64,000 nt of DNA from an uncultured Colwellia sp. (GTDB lineage: Bacteria; Pseudomonadota; Gammaproteobacteria; Enterobacterales; Alteromonadaceae). The notes beneath the pieces were generated by a model, which saw only the letters and a list, made by a program, of their open reading frames with translations, ran no database searches and was not told the origin of the DNA. This document shows positions 56,196 to 64,000 of this stretch, piece by piece; position 1 is the first letter of the stretch; the number at the start of each line of letters is the position of its first letter. A program made the position numbers and the translations under genes. The stretch spans positions 1 through 64,000 of the forward strand of contig CAJXYE010000020.1 of assembly GCA_913063325.1 (NCBI GenBank). The letters run 5' to 3'.

Positions 56196-56355
56196 ATACC
56201 AATTAAATTAATTAAGATCACAGAATTCAATTAGAATAAATTTTCAAAAACAAGGCGCTTGATTGAGCAATAGCTGGCTATTGTGATTGAAAGCAACGAT
56301 GTTGTTGGATATTTAGGACATTTGAAAATGATATTTTAGTTAGGGTAATAGGTAT
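56196..56355. repeat. 160-bp palindrome-ended element before pyrD
   Basis: The ends ataccaatta (56196-56205) and taataggtat (56346-56355) are inverted repeats with one mismatch. An internal perfect palindrome, caatagctggctattg, forms a hairpin near the middle. It has no coding content and resembles short dispersed intergenic repeats of this bacterial group. Other copies cannot be confirmed in this window. It occupies most of the space between the terminator and pyrD. Confidence 0.6.
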
Positions 56356-56372
56356 AACTAAGCCGAGGCATT

Positions 56373-57383
56373 ATGTTTTATCCAGCCATTCGTAAATTAC
56401 TTTTTCAGTTTGACGCTGAAACCATCCATGAGTTGACTATCAAGGGCTTAAAAAGCACAGGAAAGTCTCCACTTAATGTATTTTATAAGCAACAGGTACA
56501 AGACAAACCAGTCACAGTTATGGGTATTAAATTCCCCAATGCAGTAGGTCTAGCTGCTGGTCTTGATAAAAATGGTGAGTGTATCAATGCTTTTGCAGCC
56601 ATGGGTTTTGGCTTTGTTGAAATAGGGACAATAACACCACGTCCGCAACCGGGTAATGACAAACCTCGTATCTTCAGATTACCAAAAGCCAATGCGGTAA
56701 TTAATCGCATGGGTTTTAATAATAAAGGCGTTGATTACTTAGTATCACAAGTGCAAGCGGCTAATTTCAAAGGCGTTTTAGGCATCAATATCGGTAAAAA
56801 TAAAGATACCCCTGATGAAAACGCTAAAGACGATTATATTCACTGCATGCGCAAGGTTTATGATTTCGCTACTTATATCACAGTGAATATATCTTCACCT
56901 AATACGCCTGGCTTGCGATCATTGCAATACGGTGATGCATTAGATGAACTTTTAATCGCGCTAAAGGCTGAGCAAAAAGACCTTGCTGAAAAGTATGGTA
57001 AGTATGTACCTGTTGCGGTAAAAATTGCACCAGACTTAACTGCAGATGAAGTCAAATCTATTGCCAAATCATTAATTGATAATGAAATTGACGGTGTTAT
57101 TGCAACCAACACTACGCTATCTCGTGAAGGTGTTGAAGGTCTTGAGTTTGGTGATGAACAAGGTGGCTTGAGTGGTCAACCGGTTAAAGAAAAAAGTACC
57201 TTAGTAATAAAGTTATTAAGCGAAGCGCTTGATAATAAATTACCAATTATTGGTGTCGGTGGTATCGCATCAATTGATGATGCTAATGAAAAACTGCAAG
57301 CAGGTGCGAGCTTAGTACAAGTCTACACTGGCTTTATTTATCAGGGACCAGAACTTGTTAAAGAGATAGTTAACGGTTTATAA
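56373..57383 (+). CDS. pyrD: Dihydroorotate dehydrogenase (quinone)
   Basis: This 336-residue class 2 enzyme oxidises dihydroorotate to orotate in pyrimidine synthesis, passing electrons to quinone at the inner membrane. The N-terminal membrane-associating helix ([20 protein letters not shown]) marks class 2. FMN and substrate blocks are [53 protein letters not shown] (catalytic serine) and [12 protein letters not shown]. Length matches E. coli PyrD (336). A ribosome-binding site (gagg) precedes ATG 56373. Confidence 0.97.
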   Translation: MFYPAIRKLLFQFDAETIHELTIKGLKSTGKSPLNVFYKQQVQDKPVTVMGIKFPNAVGLAAGLDKNGECINAFAAMGFGFVEIGTITPRPQPGNDKPRIFRLPKANAVINRMGFNNKGVDYLVSQVQAANFKGVLGINIGKNKDTPDENAKDDYIHCMRKVYDFATYITVNISSPNTPGLRSLQYGDALDELLIALKAEQKDLAEKYGKYVPVAVKIAPDLTADEVKSIAKSLIDNEIDGVIATNTTLSREGVEGLEFGDEQGGLSGQPVKEKSTLVIKLLSEALDNKLPIIGVGGIASIDDANEKLQAGASLVQVYTGFIYQGPELVKEIVNGL

Positions 57384-57497
57384 GTTTTATAAATCCACCC
57401 GTCAATTTGTTACAACTTGTTGCTTTTTGTGGGGTGGTTTTACGCTACACTAAGCAAGTAAAAGTCATCAAATAATAATTATTAAGAGAGAGACTCG

Positions 57498-57977
57498 ATG
57501 AGTGTTCTGAAAAAAAGTATTTTAGCTATTACCGTATCGGCTAGTTTAGTTGTTGCAACAGCGAGTATGGCTCAACCAGCAAGTTCTGAAAAACATGCTG
57601 TTTATGCAACTGAGTTACGCCAATCTATATTCAAATTACTTGGCAGTAACATGGGAACTTTGGGCGCAATGGCTAAGGGGAAAATCCCTGTAGATGCAGC
57701 TGTAGCTGAAAAAAATGCTACGCGTATCAATCAATTATCTTTAATGATCGCTGATTATGCTCGTACAGATACTTCTAAGTTCGATGTTAAAACAGAAGCT
57801 TTAGCTAAAATCTGGCAAGATCCTGAACACTTCAGCAAAGATATCGATAAATTAAGCATGGCATCTGCACAGCTAATGGTTGCTGCAAAATCTAAAGACG
57901 AAGGCGCTATTAAAAAGGCCATTGGTGGCGTAGGTAAAACGTGTGGTGGTTGTCATGATCACTTTAAAGCAGAATAA
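57498..57977 (+). CDS. Cytochrome c' family protein
   Basis: This 159-residue periplasmic class II cytochrome has a signal peptide (ILAITVSASLVVATASMAQP) and a four-helix bundle. Its single heme site is near the C-terminus (GGVGKTCGGCHDHFKAE), as in cytochrome c'. Such proteins bind NO or act in electron transfer. A ribosome-binding site (aagagagag) precedes ATG 57498. It is convergent with the cytochrome b561 gene, and the two often pair as partners in the same electron-transfer step. The pairing here is inferred from position. Confidence 0.9.
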   Translation: MSVLKKSILAITVSASLVVATASMAQPASSEKHAVYATELRQSIFKLLGSNMGTLGAMAKGKIPVDAAVAEKNATRINQLSLMIADYARTDTSKFDVKTEALAKIWQDPEHFSKDIDKLSMASAQLMVAAKSKDEGAIKKAIGGVGKTCGGCHDHFKAE

Positions 57978-58014
57978 ATTTAATTGGTATTATTACCAAT
58001 CATATTGATTATAC

Positions 58015-58052
58015 AAAAGCCTTTACTAGATTGTTCCTAGTAAAGGCTTTTT
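58015..58052 (+). terminator. Terminator between cytochrome genes
   Basis: A perfect 15-bp stem (arms 58015-58029 and 58037-58051) with a 7-base loop ends in a T-run on the plus strand. Its complement begins with T, so it may serve both convergent genes. Confidence 0.88.
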
Positions 58053-58114
58053 AGTTTTAATCCGTGCCTTTGAGACAAATCAATTGGACCTAGAGGTGTT
58101 GTTCATTCTCTATA

Positions 58115-58801
58115 TTAGTAATAAAGCTCTTCAATAACTGGCGCATTGACCACAACCAACCAATAAACAAAACCGACACAGCAAATAGCAAGTATACAGG
58201 CAAGAATGATTTTTGAATGAGGTATGGCATCAATAGCCTCAACTTGTCCAGTAGACTTTTTTCCCGTTATCATTGGTAGTACTAAATTTTGTTTCTTTAT
58301 TCGCCAATAATATGCAACCGCAGCAAGGTGTATGCCAATCGCCGCAATCATAAAGTCAAAAGTATTGTGGTGTAAAAAGCGCATTGTTTTTTCTAACTCG
58401 TTACTGATACTGCCGTAATAAGGTCCTGAAGAAAATACATCATCATTGATAAATAAACCGCTGATTGCTTGTATTGATATAAGTAATATCATTAAAACAA
58501 CCATCATGGCACCCAAGGGATTATGTCCTGGTGTTGTCTTCTGAGACTTTGAATTACGTAAATAGAGTAGTAGTTTTTTTGGTGAAGGCAAAAATTGTGA
58601 AAATCGAGCATGTTTAGGACCGATAATACCCCACAGTACTCTAAATACCAGTAAAGCTAGAGCCACAAAGCCTAATTTCATATGTATTTCAACCAGATCA
58701 GCGCCTTGCTCAGCTGTATACCAGCTGGCTAGAATAATAAAGGCAAAGCTCCAATGAAAAATGCGTAAGGGTAAATCCCAAATAAGATGTTTTTCTGTCA
58801 C
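58115..58801 (-). CDS. Cytochrome b561-family membrane protein
   Basis: This 228-residue inner-membrane di-heme protein has about five membrane helices. Histidines are in the right places for b-type haems: LPLRIFHWSFAFIILASWYT, EIHMKLGFVALALLVFRVLW and IAAIGIHLAAVAYYW. It belongs to the prokaryotic cytochrome b561 / Ni-Fe hydrogenase B-type family. It would pass quinol electrons to a periplasmic cytochrome, plausibly the cytochrome c' encoded next to it. Length is slightly above the minimal form owing to a C-terminal helix (IILACILAICCVGFVYWLVV). Confidence 0.88.
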   Translation of the reverse strand: MTEKHLIWDLPLRIFHWSFAFIILASWYTAEQGADLVEIHMKLGFVALALLVFRVLWGIIGPKHARFSQFLPSPKKLLLYLRNSKSQKTTPGHNPLGAMMVVLMILLISIQAISGLFINDDVFSSGPYYGSISNELEKTMRFLHHNTFDFMIAAIGIHLAAVAYYWRIKKQNLVLPMITGKKSTGQVEAIDAIPHSKIILACILAICCVGFVYWLVVVNAPVIEELYY

Positions 58802-58967
58802 GCGATAACCTTTAATAACTTCAGTAGAATATAAATAAGATGGTTATTTTACCTTAGATTACACTAGGAAGTTAAGTGCTGAAGTGTACAGGGCTAACTT
58901 TTGGTAATATCAAATGATTTAATCTAAAGTAATATTATGTAACTCATCCTTTATTAGTGGTTGTTAA

Positions 58968-61076
58968 ATGCATAAACCTCTTTTAAAAGGTATTTATAAA
59001 TCGTTCGATTATAAAAAATCAATAATCGCGTTGGCCTCTTTGTTTGCACTACCATGCATAGCGCAAGAGTCTGTTTTTGATTTAACTTTAGAGCAATTAT
59101 CTCGAGTGAGCGTTTCAGTCTCGTCCAAGGTAGACTTACCCTTAAACCTTTCACCAGCAACTGTAAGTACCTACAATCAAAAACAATTGTTCCAGCAGGG
59201 CATATATCAGTTGGCGGACTTAGCAGATATAAGTCCAAGTTATAGTAGCTACAGTATTTATGGAGAGCGGGTATTTGAAACCCGTGGTCAAAAAGCAGGG
59301 AGTTTTGAAAATAATAAACACCTTGTTTTACTTGATGGTATTCGTATTAATCATGCTAGGGCCAATAAAGCACCCATTGAAAACGAATTACCCTTGTGGA
59401 TGCTTACCAAATTAGAGCTCTTACGTGGTCCTGCCTCTGCGCTATATGGGCAAAGTGCATTTTTAGGGGTAACCAGTTTAGATTCTTCATTTAATCAAGA
59501 AAATGATTTTTCAGCACAAGCTAATTATCAAAACCTTGGTAAAGGAATAAGAGCGAACTTGAAAGGAAATTTACATTCTCAACTGGGTCATAGCTATCTT
59601 GCGTACTCGCATTATCAAAAAGAGAGTAATGACGCTTTAGTCGGTCCCATTTTCTCCCCCTTACAAAAGTACTATGATGACCAAAAATCGGAGTTTATTT
59701 ATGCAAGACAACGCACTAAAATCGGTAGTGTTGGTAACTTTATTTTAGGGTATATTGAATTAAATAGACGGAGTGGCTTAGGGGAGCATTGGACTGGAGA
59801 TTTTTCAGAGGAAGAAAATCAAATTGATTGGGCAACTAAAATAAGCTATCTAGCCTGGCAGAAAACATTTAATGAAGCGGTTAGCGCGAGTATAAAATTA
59901 GTTAACAATGACTCAACAGAAGAGGGAGTCTCCAGTAATGAGAATCGCGACCAAATTAGCCAAGGTGATACTATCACCTATAGTCGTTATCGGGTTAAGG
60001 TAAATGCCAAACTAGTGGAAGCTGAGATAAACTGGCAAATTGCGCAGCAACAATCTTTCATTTTTGGCGCTTCAATCGAAGAAAGACAAGAACAGGGTGA
60101 CTACTTTGCGACAGGTTTCACCAAAAGTAACTTATACCAACCAGCAGATAATTTACCGGACGTTGATTACTTCCCTCGATTAGACTCCGCCATTAAAACT
60201 AATCAGGGGGTATATTTTCAATATTATAATTTATTGAGTAATTTGTATGACATTCACTTAACTGCCGGAATTCGTTATGATAAAGGGGAGTACTTAACGG
60301 ATAGCTTCTCTCAGTGGTTACCCAGAATTGCTTTGGTAAAAGTGTTGAATCCTCAGTGGACAATAAAAGCGTCTTATAGCTCGGCTTTTCGAGCACCCAG
60401 TTTAAAAGAGTTCATGTTAAATACAGAGACAACAGATTTAATCAATCAAGAGGCGATGAATCCTCAAGCAGTGATAGCGCGCCTGCCTAACCAACTACTT
60501 GCAGAGACGATTGACTCATCAGAGGTCTCTATCTCTTATCAGCAAAATAATGTATTGATAAAAGTTAATAGTTTTTACAATCATACCGAAAATCTACTAA
60601 ATGGTCAGCCAGTGTCTTTTGTAAATAAGGATGGCAATATCAGTAGTCAAAATAGCTTTATTAATTCACCACAAGACTATTCTGTTTACGGCGCGGAAGT
60701 GGAATTACAGTGGCGATTTGCTCAAAACTGGCAGCTGAATAGTTTCATGAGCCAAGCTATTCCAAAAGACGACTCTAAAGAAGCTACGTTTGATATTGCA
60801 CAGTTTAAAAGTAATCTATCGCTCACAGGAATATTCAGCTGGTTTACAATTAATTTTATGCAACTTTATCACAGTGATTTTAATGGAGAGCTTGATTATA
60901 TCTCACGGTTTGATGTTACCCTTTCTCAACAAGACAACCTTATAAGTAAACATATGAGTACTTATCTAAAAATATCTAACGTTTTCAATCAAGAAAATTT
61001 CCACTCTGTTGATAGCGACTTAGGTAACCCATTACCAGGTAGAGCTGTAGAAATAGGATTGTCTTACCAATTTTAG
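58968..61076 (+). CDS. TonB-dependent receptor next to the YfiR-kinase
   Basis: This 702-residue outer-membrane receptor has a signal peptide (IIALASLFALPCIAQE) followed by DLTLEQLSRVSVSVSSK, a pattern common in receptors linked to YfiR/DUF4154 proteins. The plug shows ATVSTYNQKQLFQQGIYQL, ETRGQKAGSFENNKHLVLLD and LELLRGPASALYGQSAF. The barrel ends in IGLSYQF. There is no STN domain. It is followed by a 324-bp repeat and then the YfiR-domain histidine kinase. I infer a ligand-sensing unit; the ligand is unknown. Confidence 0.9.
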   Translation: MHKPLLKGIYKSFDYKKSIIALASLFALPCIAQESVFDLTLEQLSRVSVSVSSKVDLPLNLSPATVSTYNQKQLFQQGIYQLADLADISPSYSSYSIYGERVFETRGQKAGSFENNKHLVLLDGIRINHARANKAPIENELPLWMLTKLELLRGPASALYGQSAFLGVTSLDSSFNQENDFSAQANYQNLGKGIRANLKGNLHSQLGHSYLAYSHYQKESNDALVGPIFSPLQKYYDDQKSEFIYARQRTKIGSVGNFILGYIELNRRSGLGEHWTGDFSEEENQIDWATKISYLAWQKTFNEAVSASIKLVNNDSTEEGVSSNENRDQISQGDTITYSRYRVKVNAKLVEAEINWQIAQQQSFIFGASIEERQEQGDYFATGFTKSNLYQPADNLPDVDYFPRLDSAIKTNQGVYFQYYNLLSNLYDIHLTAGIRYDKGEYLTDSFSQWLPRIALVKVLNPQWTIKASYSSAFRAPSLKEFMLNTETTDLINQEAMNPQAVIARLPNQLLAETIDSSEVSISYQQNNVLIKVNSFYNHTENLLNGQPVSFVNKDGNISSQNSFINSPQDYSVYGAEVELQWRFAQNWQLNSFMSQAIPKDDSKEATFDIAQFKSNLSLTGIFSWFTINFMQLYHSDFNGELDYISRFDVTLSQQDNLISKHMSTYLKISNVFNQENFHSVDSDLGNPLPGRAVEIGLSYQF

Positions 61077-61079
61077 CTA

Positions 61080-61403
61080 ATACCAACTTGATTAAATTTC
61101 TTCCTAACTCAGAGCTATACTCGATGTTCACTAACAAGGCAAATTCATTCTGGTTTAGTCACTCTAAATCAAATTAATTTAACGAAGTTAATGGGCATCG
61201 AGTAAGCTCCCAAGGGCGAGTACCTAATAAAAGGTAAAGGCTTACACACATCGTTATTGATTTTGAGAAGGACGCTACAGGGATGTAACTTAATAGAGAA
61301 TGCAGGAGCTTATTCTCCTGAATAACCATTCTCATCAATCAATGCCTTGTCTCTAAGCCTTTTAATTCTCGCTGAGTGGGAAAGAACTTAATCAACTTGG
61401 TAT
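61080..61403. repeat. 324-bp palindrome-ended element
   Basis: The ends ataccaacttgattaa (61080-61095) and ttaatcaacttggtat (61388-61403) are inverted repeats with one mismatch, extended further imperfectly. It starts 4 bases after the TonB-receptor stop codon. It shares the core gaataaccatt (61320-61330) with both 262-bp elements, suggesting one repeat family. It has no coding content. Confidence 0.75.
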
Positions 61404-61429
61404 AAGATACTTGTATAACCTTGATTTTT

Positions 61430-61452
61430 TAGGAGGTTATCTTATGCTTTAA
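61430..61452 (+). promoter_or_regulatory. Strong ribosome-binding site with two-codon ORF
   Basis: A near-perfect Shine-Dalgarno (aggaggt, 61431-61437) is followed 6 bases later by ATG CTT TAA (61444-61452), a two-codon ORF. It is in frame with the YfiR-kinase start at 61480, with two more stops between. The kinase ATG itself has no clear ribosome-binding site, so translation may depend on reinitiation after this minimal ORF. It could also be the fossil of an older start. Confidence 0.5.
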
Positions 61453-61479
61453 ATACCCTTTCTTATCTGATTATCATGA

Positions 61480-63375
61480 ATGACAAGAGAACTTGGTAGG
61501 TATTACGCATTTTTGTTACTAGGCATATACTGTCTTGTCAGTTTAATTAGCGTTGTTAATGCACAAAAATTTGATGCTAAACATATAAAATCCGCTTATA
61601 TGGTCAATTTTTTTAAACATATTACTTGGCCTAATGAGACAAGTAAAAAAGATTACCATTTAGCTATCTATAAAGAGTCGAGCTACTTTGACTTTCTTTC
61701 CAAAGCCCTTAAAGATAAAAAAATTAAAAACAAAAACATACGGGTGAGTTATGCAGATAATGTTGAGCAACTAAAGCGCGCTGACAGTGTGTATATACCG
61801 CAAGAATTCAACGGTGATTTACATGACATTGCGAATAGTCTACGCGGAACCAATACTTTAATCATCTCAGATAATAGCCAGAATAAGCATGATGTGATGA
61901 TAAATTTGATGCAGGTGGATAAATCTACTGTGATCTCTTTTGAAGTGAATAAATCTAATATCATTTATGAAAAACTCAGCATGTCGGCAGACTTATTACT
62001 TCTTGGAGGCAGCGAACTCGACATTGCGACCTTGTATCGTGAAACCGAATTGGCCATGCAAAAGACTCGATCTAAAAGTATTAAATTGCAAAGTAACTTA
62101 CTAAAGCAAGAGCAGCAATTGACGCTCTCTAGAAAAGCCCTTAATAAGTTAAATATTGAATTATCTCGAAATGCTTCATCAGCTAAAGCACAAAAATTTG
62201 AATTGGCGCAACTGAAAATCAATGTCACTAAAAAACAGCAGCAAGTTGAACAACAACGAATCAGGTTAGAGCAAGTAACCGAGCAATCTATAAAAACGGA
62301 AACTGAGCTATTAAAACAGCAAGCAATGCTTGCAGATAAGTCGACGGAAAATCAGAAAATATTAGCAACAGCGGAACAAAGCAAAAAAGTATTAAAACAA
62401 CAAGAAGAGGAACTCGTAAGGCATATAGCTCAATTAAAAGAGCAAAGTGATGATTTAAAAAGTAAAAAAGAAACAATAAGCAATCAACAGACCTATTTGT
62501 TTTTGACCACTATTTTAACCACACTGGCTATACTTGCAGTGTTGCTCATTATTTTCTTTTCTAATAAAAATAAAAAAACAACGACAAAATTAACAAAAAC
62601 ATTAGCCCATTTAAATGATACACAAGAACAATTGGTTCAATCAGAGAAAATGGCATCCTTAGGTCGTTTGGTTGCGGGTGTTGCCCACGAAATTAATACG
62701 CCTTTAAGCATTGCGATAACAGCCAACAGTTTAGTACTTGATGATACGTTAGAAATTAAGGATAAAATTGCAGATACATCGTTGAGTAAAAAACGCATGG
62801 ATCAACATATCACAATGTCAGAGCAATCATTAGTGATGTCAGAAGGCGCGTTACAGCGTGTTAAACATCTATTGACGAACTTTAAAATGGTCGCAGCGGA
62901 TCAGGTTATCAGTGAGCAACGAACCATAAATTTAGCAAAATATATTGATGATGTGATATCGACCTTATCTATTGAAATGAAAAAGAAAAATGTTAGCTAT
63001 CAGTTTATTGGATCCGATAATTTAGAGGTAATCACTTTCCCTGGCGTTTTTTCTCAAGTGCTTACCAATCTAGTCATTAACTCAATAGTTCATGGCTTTG
63101 ATGAACAGCAAGGAGGAAATATCACTATTGATATCACTGCTGCTAATCAAGGTGTTGAAATACATTACAAGGATGATGGTAGAGGTATGGATGCCTACAC
63201 TTTAACTAATATATTTGAACCTTTCTTTACCACGAAAAGGGGGAAGGGCAGCACAGGCTTAGGAATGAATATAGTCTATAACATTGTTAACCAACAGCTC
63301 AAGGGAACAATAACGGTAACAAGTGAACAAGGCGTAGGAACAATGATCACCCTCATTTTGCCTAACACAGTATAA
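61480..63375 (+). CDS. YfiR-domain sensor histidine kinase
   Basis: This 631-residue protein has a signal/anchor (FLLLGIYCLVSLISVVNA). A periplasmic YfiR/DUF4154 domain covers about residues 33-185 (IKSAYMVNFFKHITWPNET, LIISDNSQNKHDVMINLM, VNKSNIIYEKLSMSADLLLL). A coiled coil of about 150 residues and a membrane helix at about 340-361 follow. The kinase core has its phosphorylated histidine at 403 (LGRLVAGVAHEINTPLSIAI). The ATPase domain shows NLVINSIVHGF, DDGRGMDA, FEPFFTTKRG and STGLGMNIVYNIV. No receiver domain or response regulator gene is visible nearby. YfiR alone represses the diguanylate cyclase YfiN; here the domain is fused to a kinase. Confidence 0.88.
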   Translation: MTRELGRYYAFLLLGIYCLVSLISVVNAQKFDAKHIKSAYMVNFFKHITWPNETSKKDYHLAIYKESSYFDFLSKALKDKKIKNKNIRVSYADNVEQLKRADSVYIPQEFNGDLHDIANSLRGTNTLIISDNSQNKHDVMINLMQVDKSTVISFEVNKSNIIYEKLSMSADLLLLGGSELDIATLYRETELAMQKTRSKSIKLQSNLLKQEQQLTLSRKALNKLNIELSRNASSAKAQKFELAQLKINVTKKQQQVEQQRIRLEQVTEQSIKTETELLKQQAMLADKSTENQKILATAEQSKKVLKQQEEELVRHIAQLKEQSDDLKSKKETISNQQTYLFLTTILTTLAILAVLLIIFFSNKNKKTTTKLTKTLAHLNDTQEQLVQSEKMASLGRLVAGVAHEINTPLSIAITANSLVLDDTLEIKDKIADTSLSKKRMDQHITMSEQSLVMSEGALQRVKHLLTNFKMVAADQVISEQRTINLAKYIDDVISTLSIEMKKKNVSYQFIGSDNLEVITFPGVFSQVLTNLVINSIVHGFDEQQGGNITIDITAANQGVEIHYKDDGRGMDAYTLTNIFEPFFTTKRGKGSTGLGMNIVYNIVNQQLKGTITVTSEQGVGTMITLILPNTV

Positions 63376-63431
63376 AGTGTATTAAATAAACGCTAAAGTA
63401 AGCTGGCCTTAGTCCATTTAAAAACATAAAT

Positions 63432-64000
63432 ATGATTAAACTAAACAAACTTCAGTACATAACCGCGCTTGCAACACTGTTAATTAGCACACAATCTTTG
63501 GCACAAACAACCTTAATAAAAAATGTTAATGGTTATACCTTTAATGGTAAGTTCTTAGAAAAATTCTCCGCCATAACATTCACCCATGACACCATAGACA
63601 AAATTTACCATCAAGGAGAAACGCTTGATATCGCCAATGATACAGTGATTATTGATGGTCAGGGCCAAACTATGCTGCCAGGTTTAATCGATGCCCATGG
63701 CCATGTACTCGGTTATGGACATAGTCTAATGCGCGTTGACCTACTTAATAGTACTTCAGAGCATGATGCGGTAAAACGCGCTAAAGCTTATGCCTATATT
63801 AACCCTTCATTAGGTTGGATCTTGGGTCGAGGTTGGAACCAAGTGCAATGGCCAAGTAATACTTTTCCCAGTGCTAAAAGCTTAGATAAACTTTTTCCGG
63901 ATACACCGGTTTGGCTTAGGCGTGTTGATGGCCATGCCGGTTGGGCTAATTCTAAAGCCATGGCGTTAGCGGGGATATCATCAGAAACTAAAGCGCCGAA
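63432..64000 (+). CDS. Amidohydrolase (YtcJ-like), cut by the window edge
   Basis: Only the first 189 codons are present, running off the edge with no stop codon. The product starts with a signal peptide (YITALATLLISTQSLAQ), then has a beta-strand domain and the metal-binding HxH in LPGLIDAHGHVLGYGHSLMR. It continues with GWILGRGWNQVQWP and WLRRVDGHAGWANSKAMALA, the pattern of amidohydrolase family 3 (YtcJ-like). Such secreted enzymes hydrolyse amides or related bonds with bound metal; the substrate is unknown. It begins 57 bases after the YfiR-kinase stop on the same strand and could share transcription. Confidence 0.8.
   Translation, partial: MIKLNKLQYITALATLLISTQSLAQTTLIKNVNGYTFNGKFLEKFSAITFTHDTIDKIYHQGETLDIANDTVIIDGQGQTMLPGLIDAHGHVLGYGHSLMRVDLLNSTSEHDAVKRAKAYAYINPSLGWILGRGWNQVQWPSNTFPSAKSLDKLFPDTPVWLRRVDGHAGWANSKAMALAGISSETKAP

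Overview
The window reads as an AT-rich chromosome segment of a marine gammaproteobacterium of the Alteromonadales, most likely Colwelliaceae (Colwellia/Thalassotalea-like). The evidence is the ProQ-Prc pair next to free-Met-R-sulfoxide reductase, a 1621-residue NAD-glutamate dehydrogenase, three TonB-dependent receptors, a CrbS/CrbR-type acetate-switch two-component pair, and abundant short dispersed repeats. No tRNA, rRNA, CRISPR array, prophage or intact insertion sequence was seen.

Layout. 1-2.8 kb: divergent LysR regulator and LysE exporter, then an inverted-repeat-rich stretch holding the last ~85 codons of a decayed glucose-6-phosphate isomerase. 2.8-5.4 kb: OmpR-type regulator and histidine kinase. 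5.8-10 kb: accessory secreted proteins (serine beta-lactamase-fold/PD40 fusion, HEAT-like protein, PD40 propeller). 10.5-14.6 kb: secreted PHB-depolymerase-like esterase, TonB receptor, small periplasmic binding-like protein. 14.8-27 kb: CrbR/CrbS-like pair, then a carbon-utilisation block: MFS transporter, HSL-type esterase, CMD-family protein, acetyl-CoA acetyltransferase, 3-hydroxybutyrate dehydrogenase, LysR and the CoA-transferase ScoAB. Together these would turn 3-hydroxybutyrate or its esters into acetoacetate, acetoacetyl-CoA and acetyl-CoA. 27.8-32.8 kb: FecI sigma factor, FecR and a TonB receptor with an STN signalling domain, a cell-surface signalling unit.

33-43.3 kb is mostly conserved core: DUF2057, SIMPL-domain protein, MsrC, small acidic protein, ProQ, Prc, NhaC antiporter, PepN and DUF2835. 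43.7-50.7 kb is the four-gene unit DUF1302, DUF1329, YCF48-like, RND/MMPL transporter, an envelope transport system whose substrate I cannot name. 51-58.8 kb: NAD-glutamate dehydrogenase, PyrD, cytochrome c' and cytochrome b561. 59-64 kb: a TonB receptor, a YfiR-domain histidine kinase and the start of a secreted amidohydrolase cut by the window edge.

The most unusual items are: two 262-bp palindrome-ended repeats whose internal stems differ in sequence but stay complementary; a FecA-like receptor with a complete second signal peptide and ribosome-binding site inside its reading frame; a hairpin that would bridge the Shine-Dalgarno and start codon of scoA; a (CTAT)6 tract running into the DUF2835 start codon; and a perfect ribosome-binding site feeding a two-codon ORF just before the YfiR-kinase gene. 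I found no complete unknown multi-gene defence or biosynthetic system. The least understood multi-gene units are the DUF1302/DUF1329/RND operon and the TonB receptor/YfiR-kinase pair.
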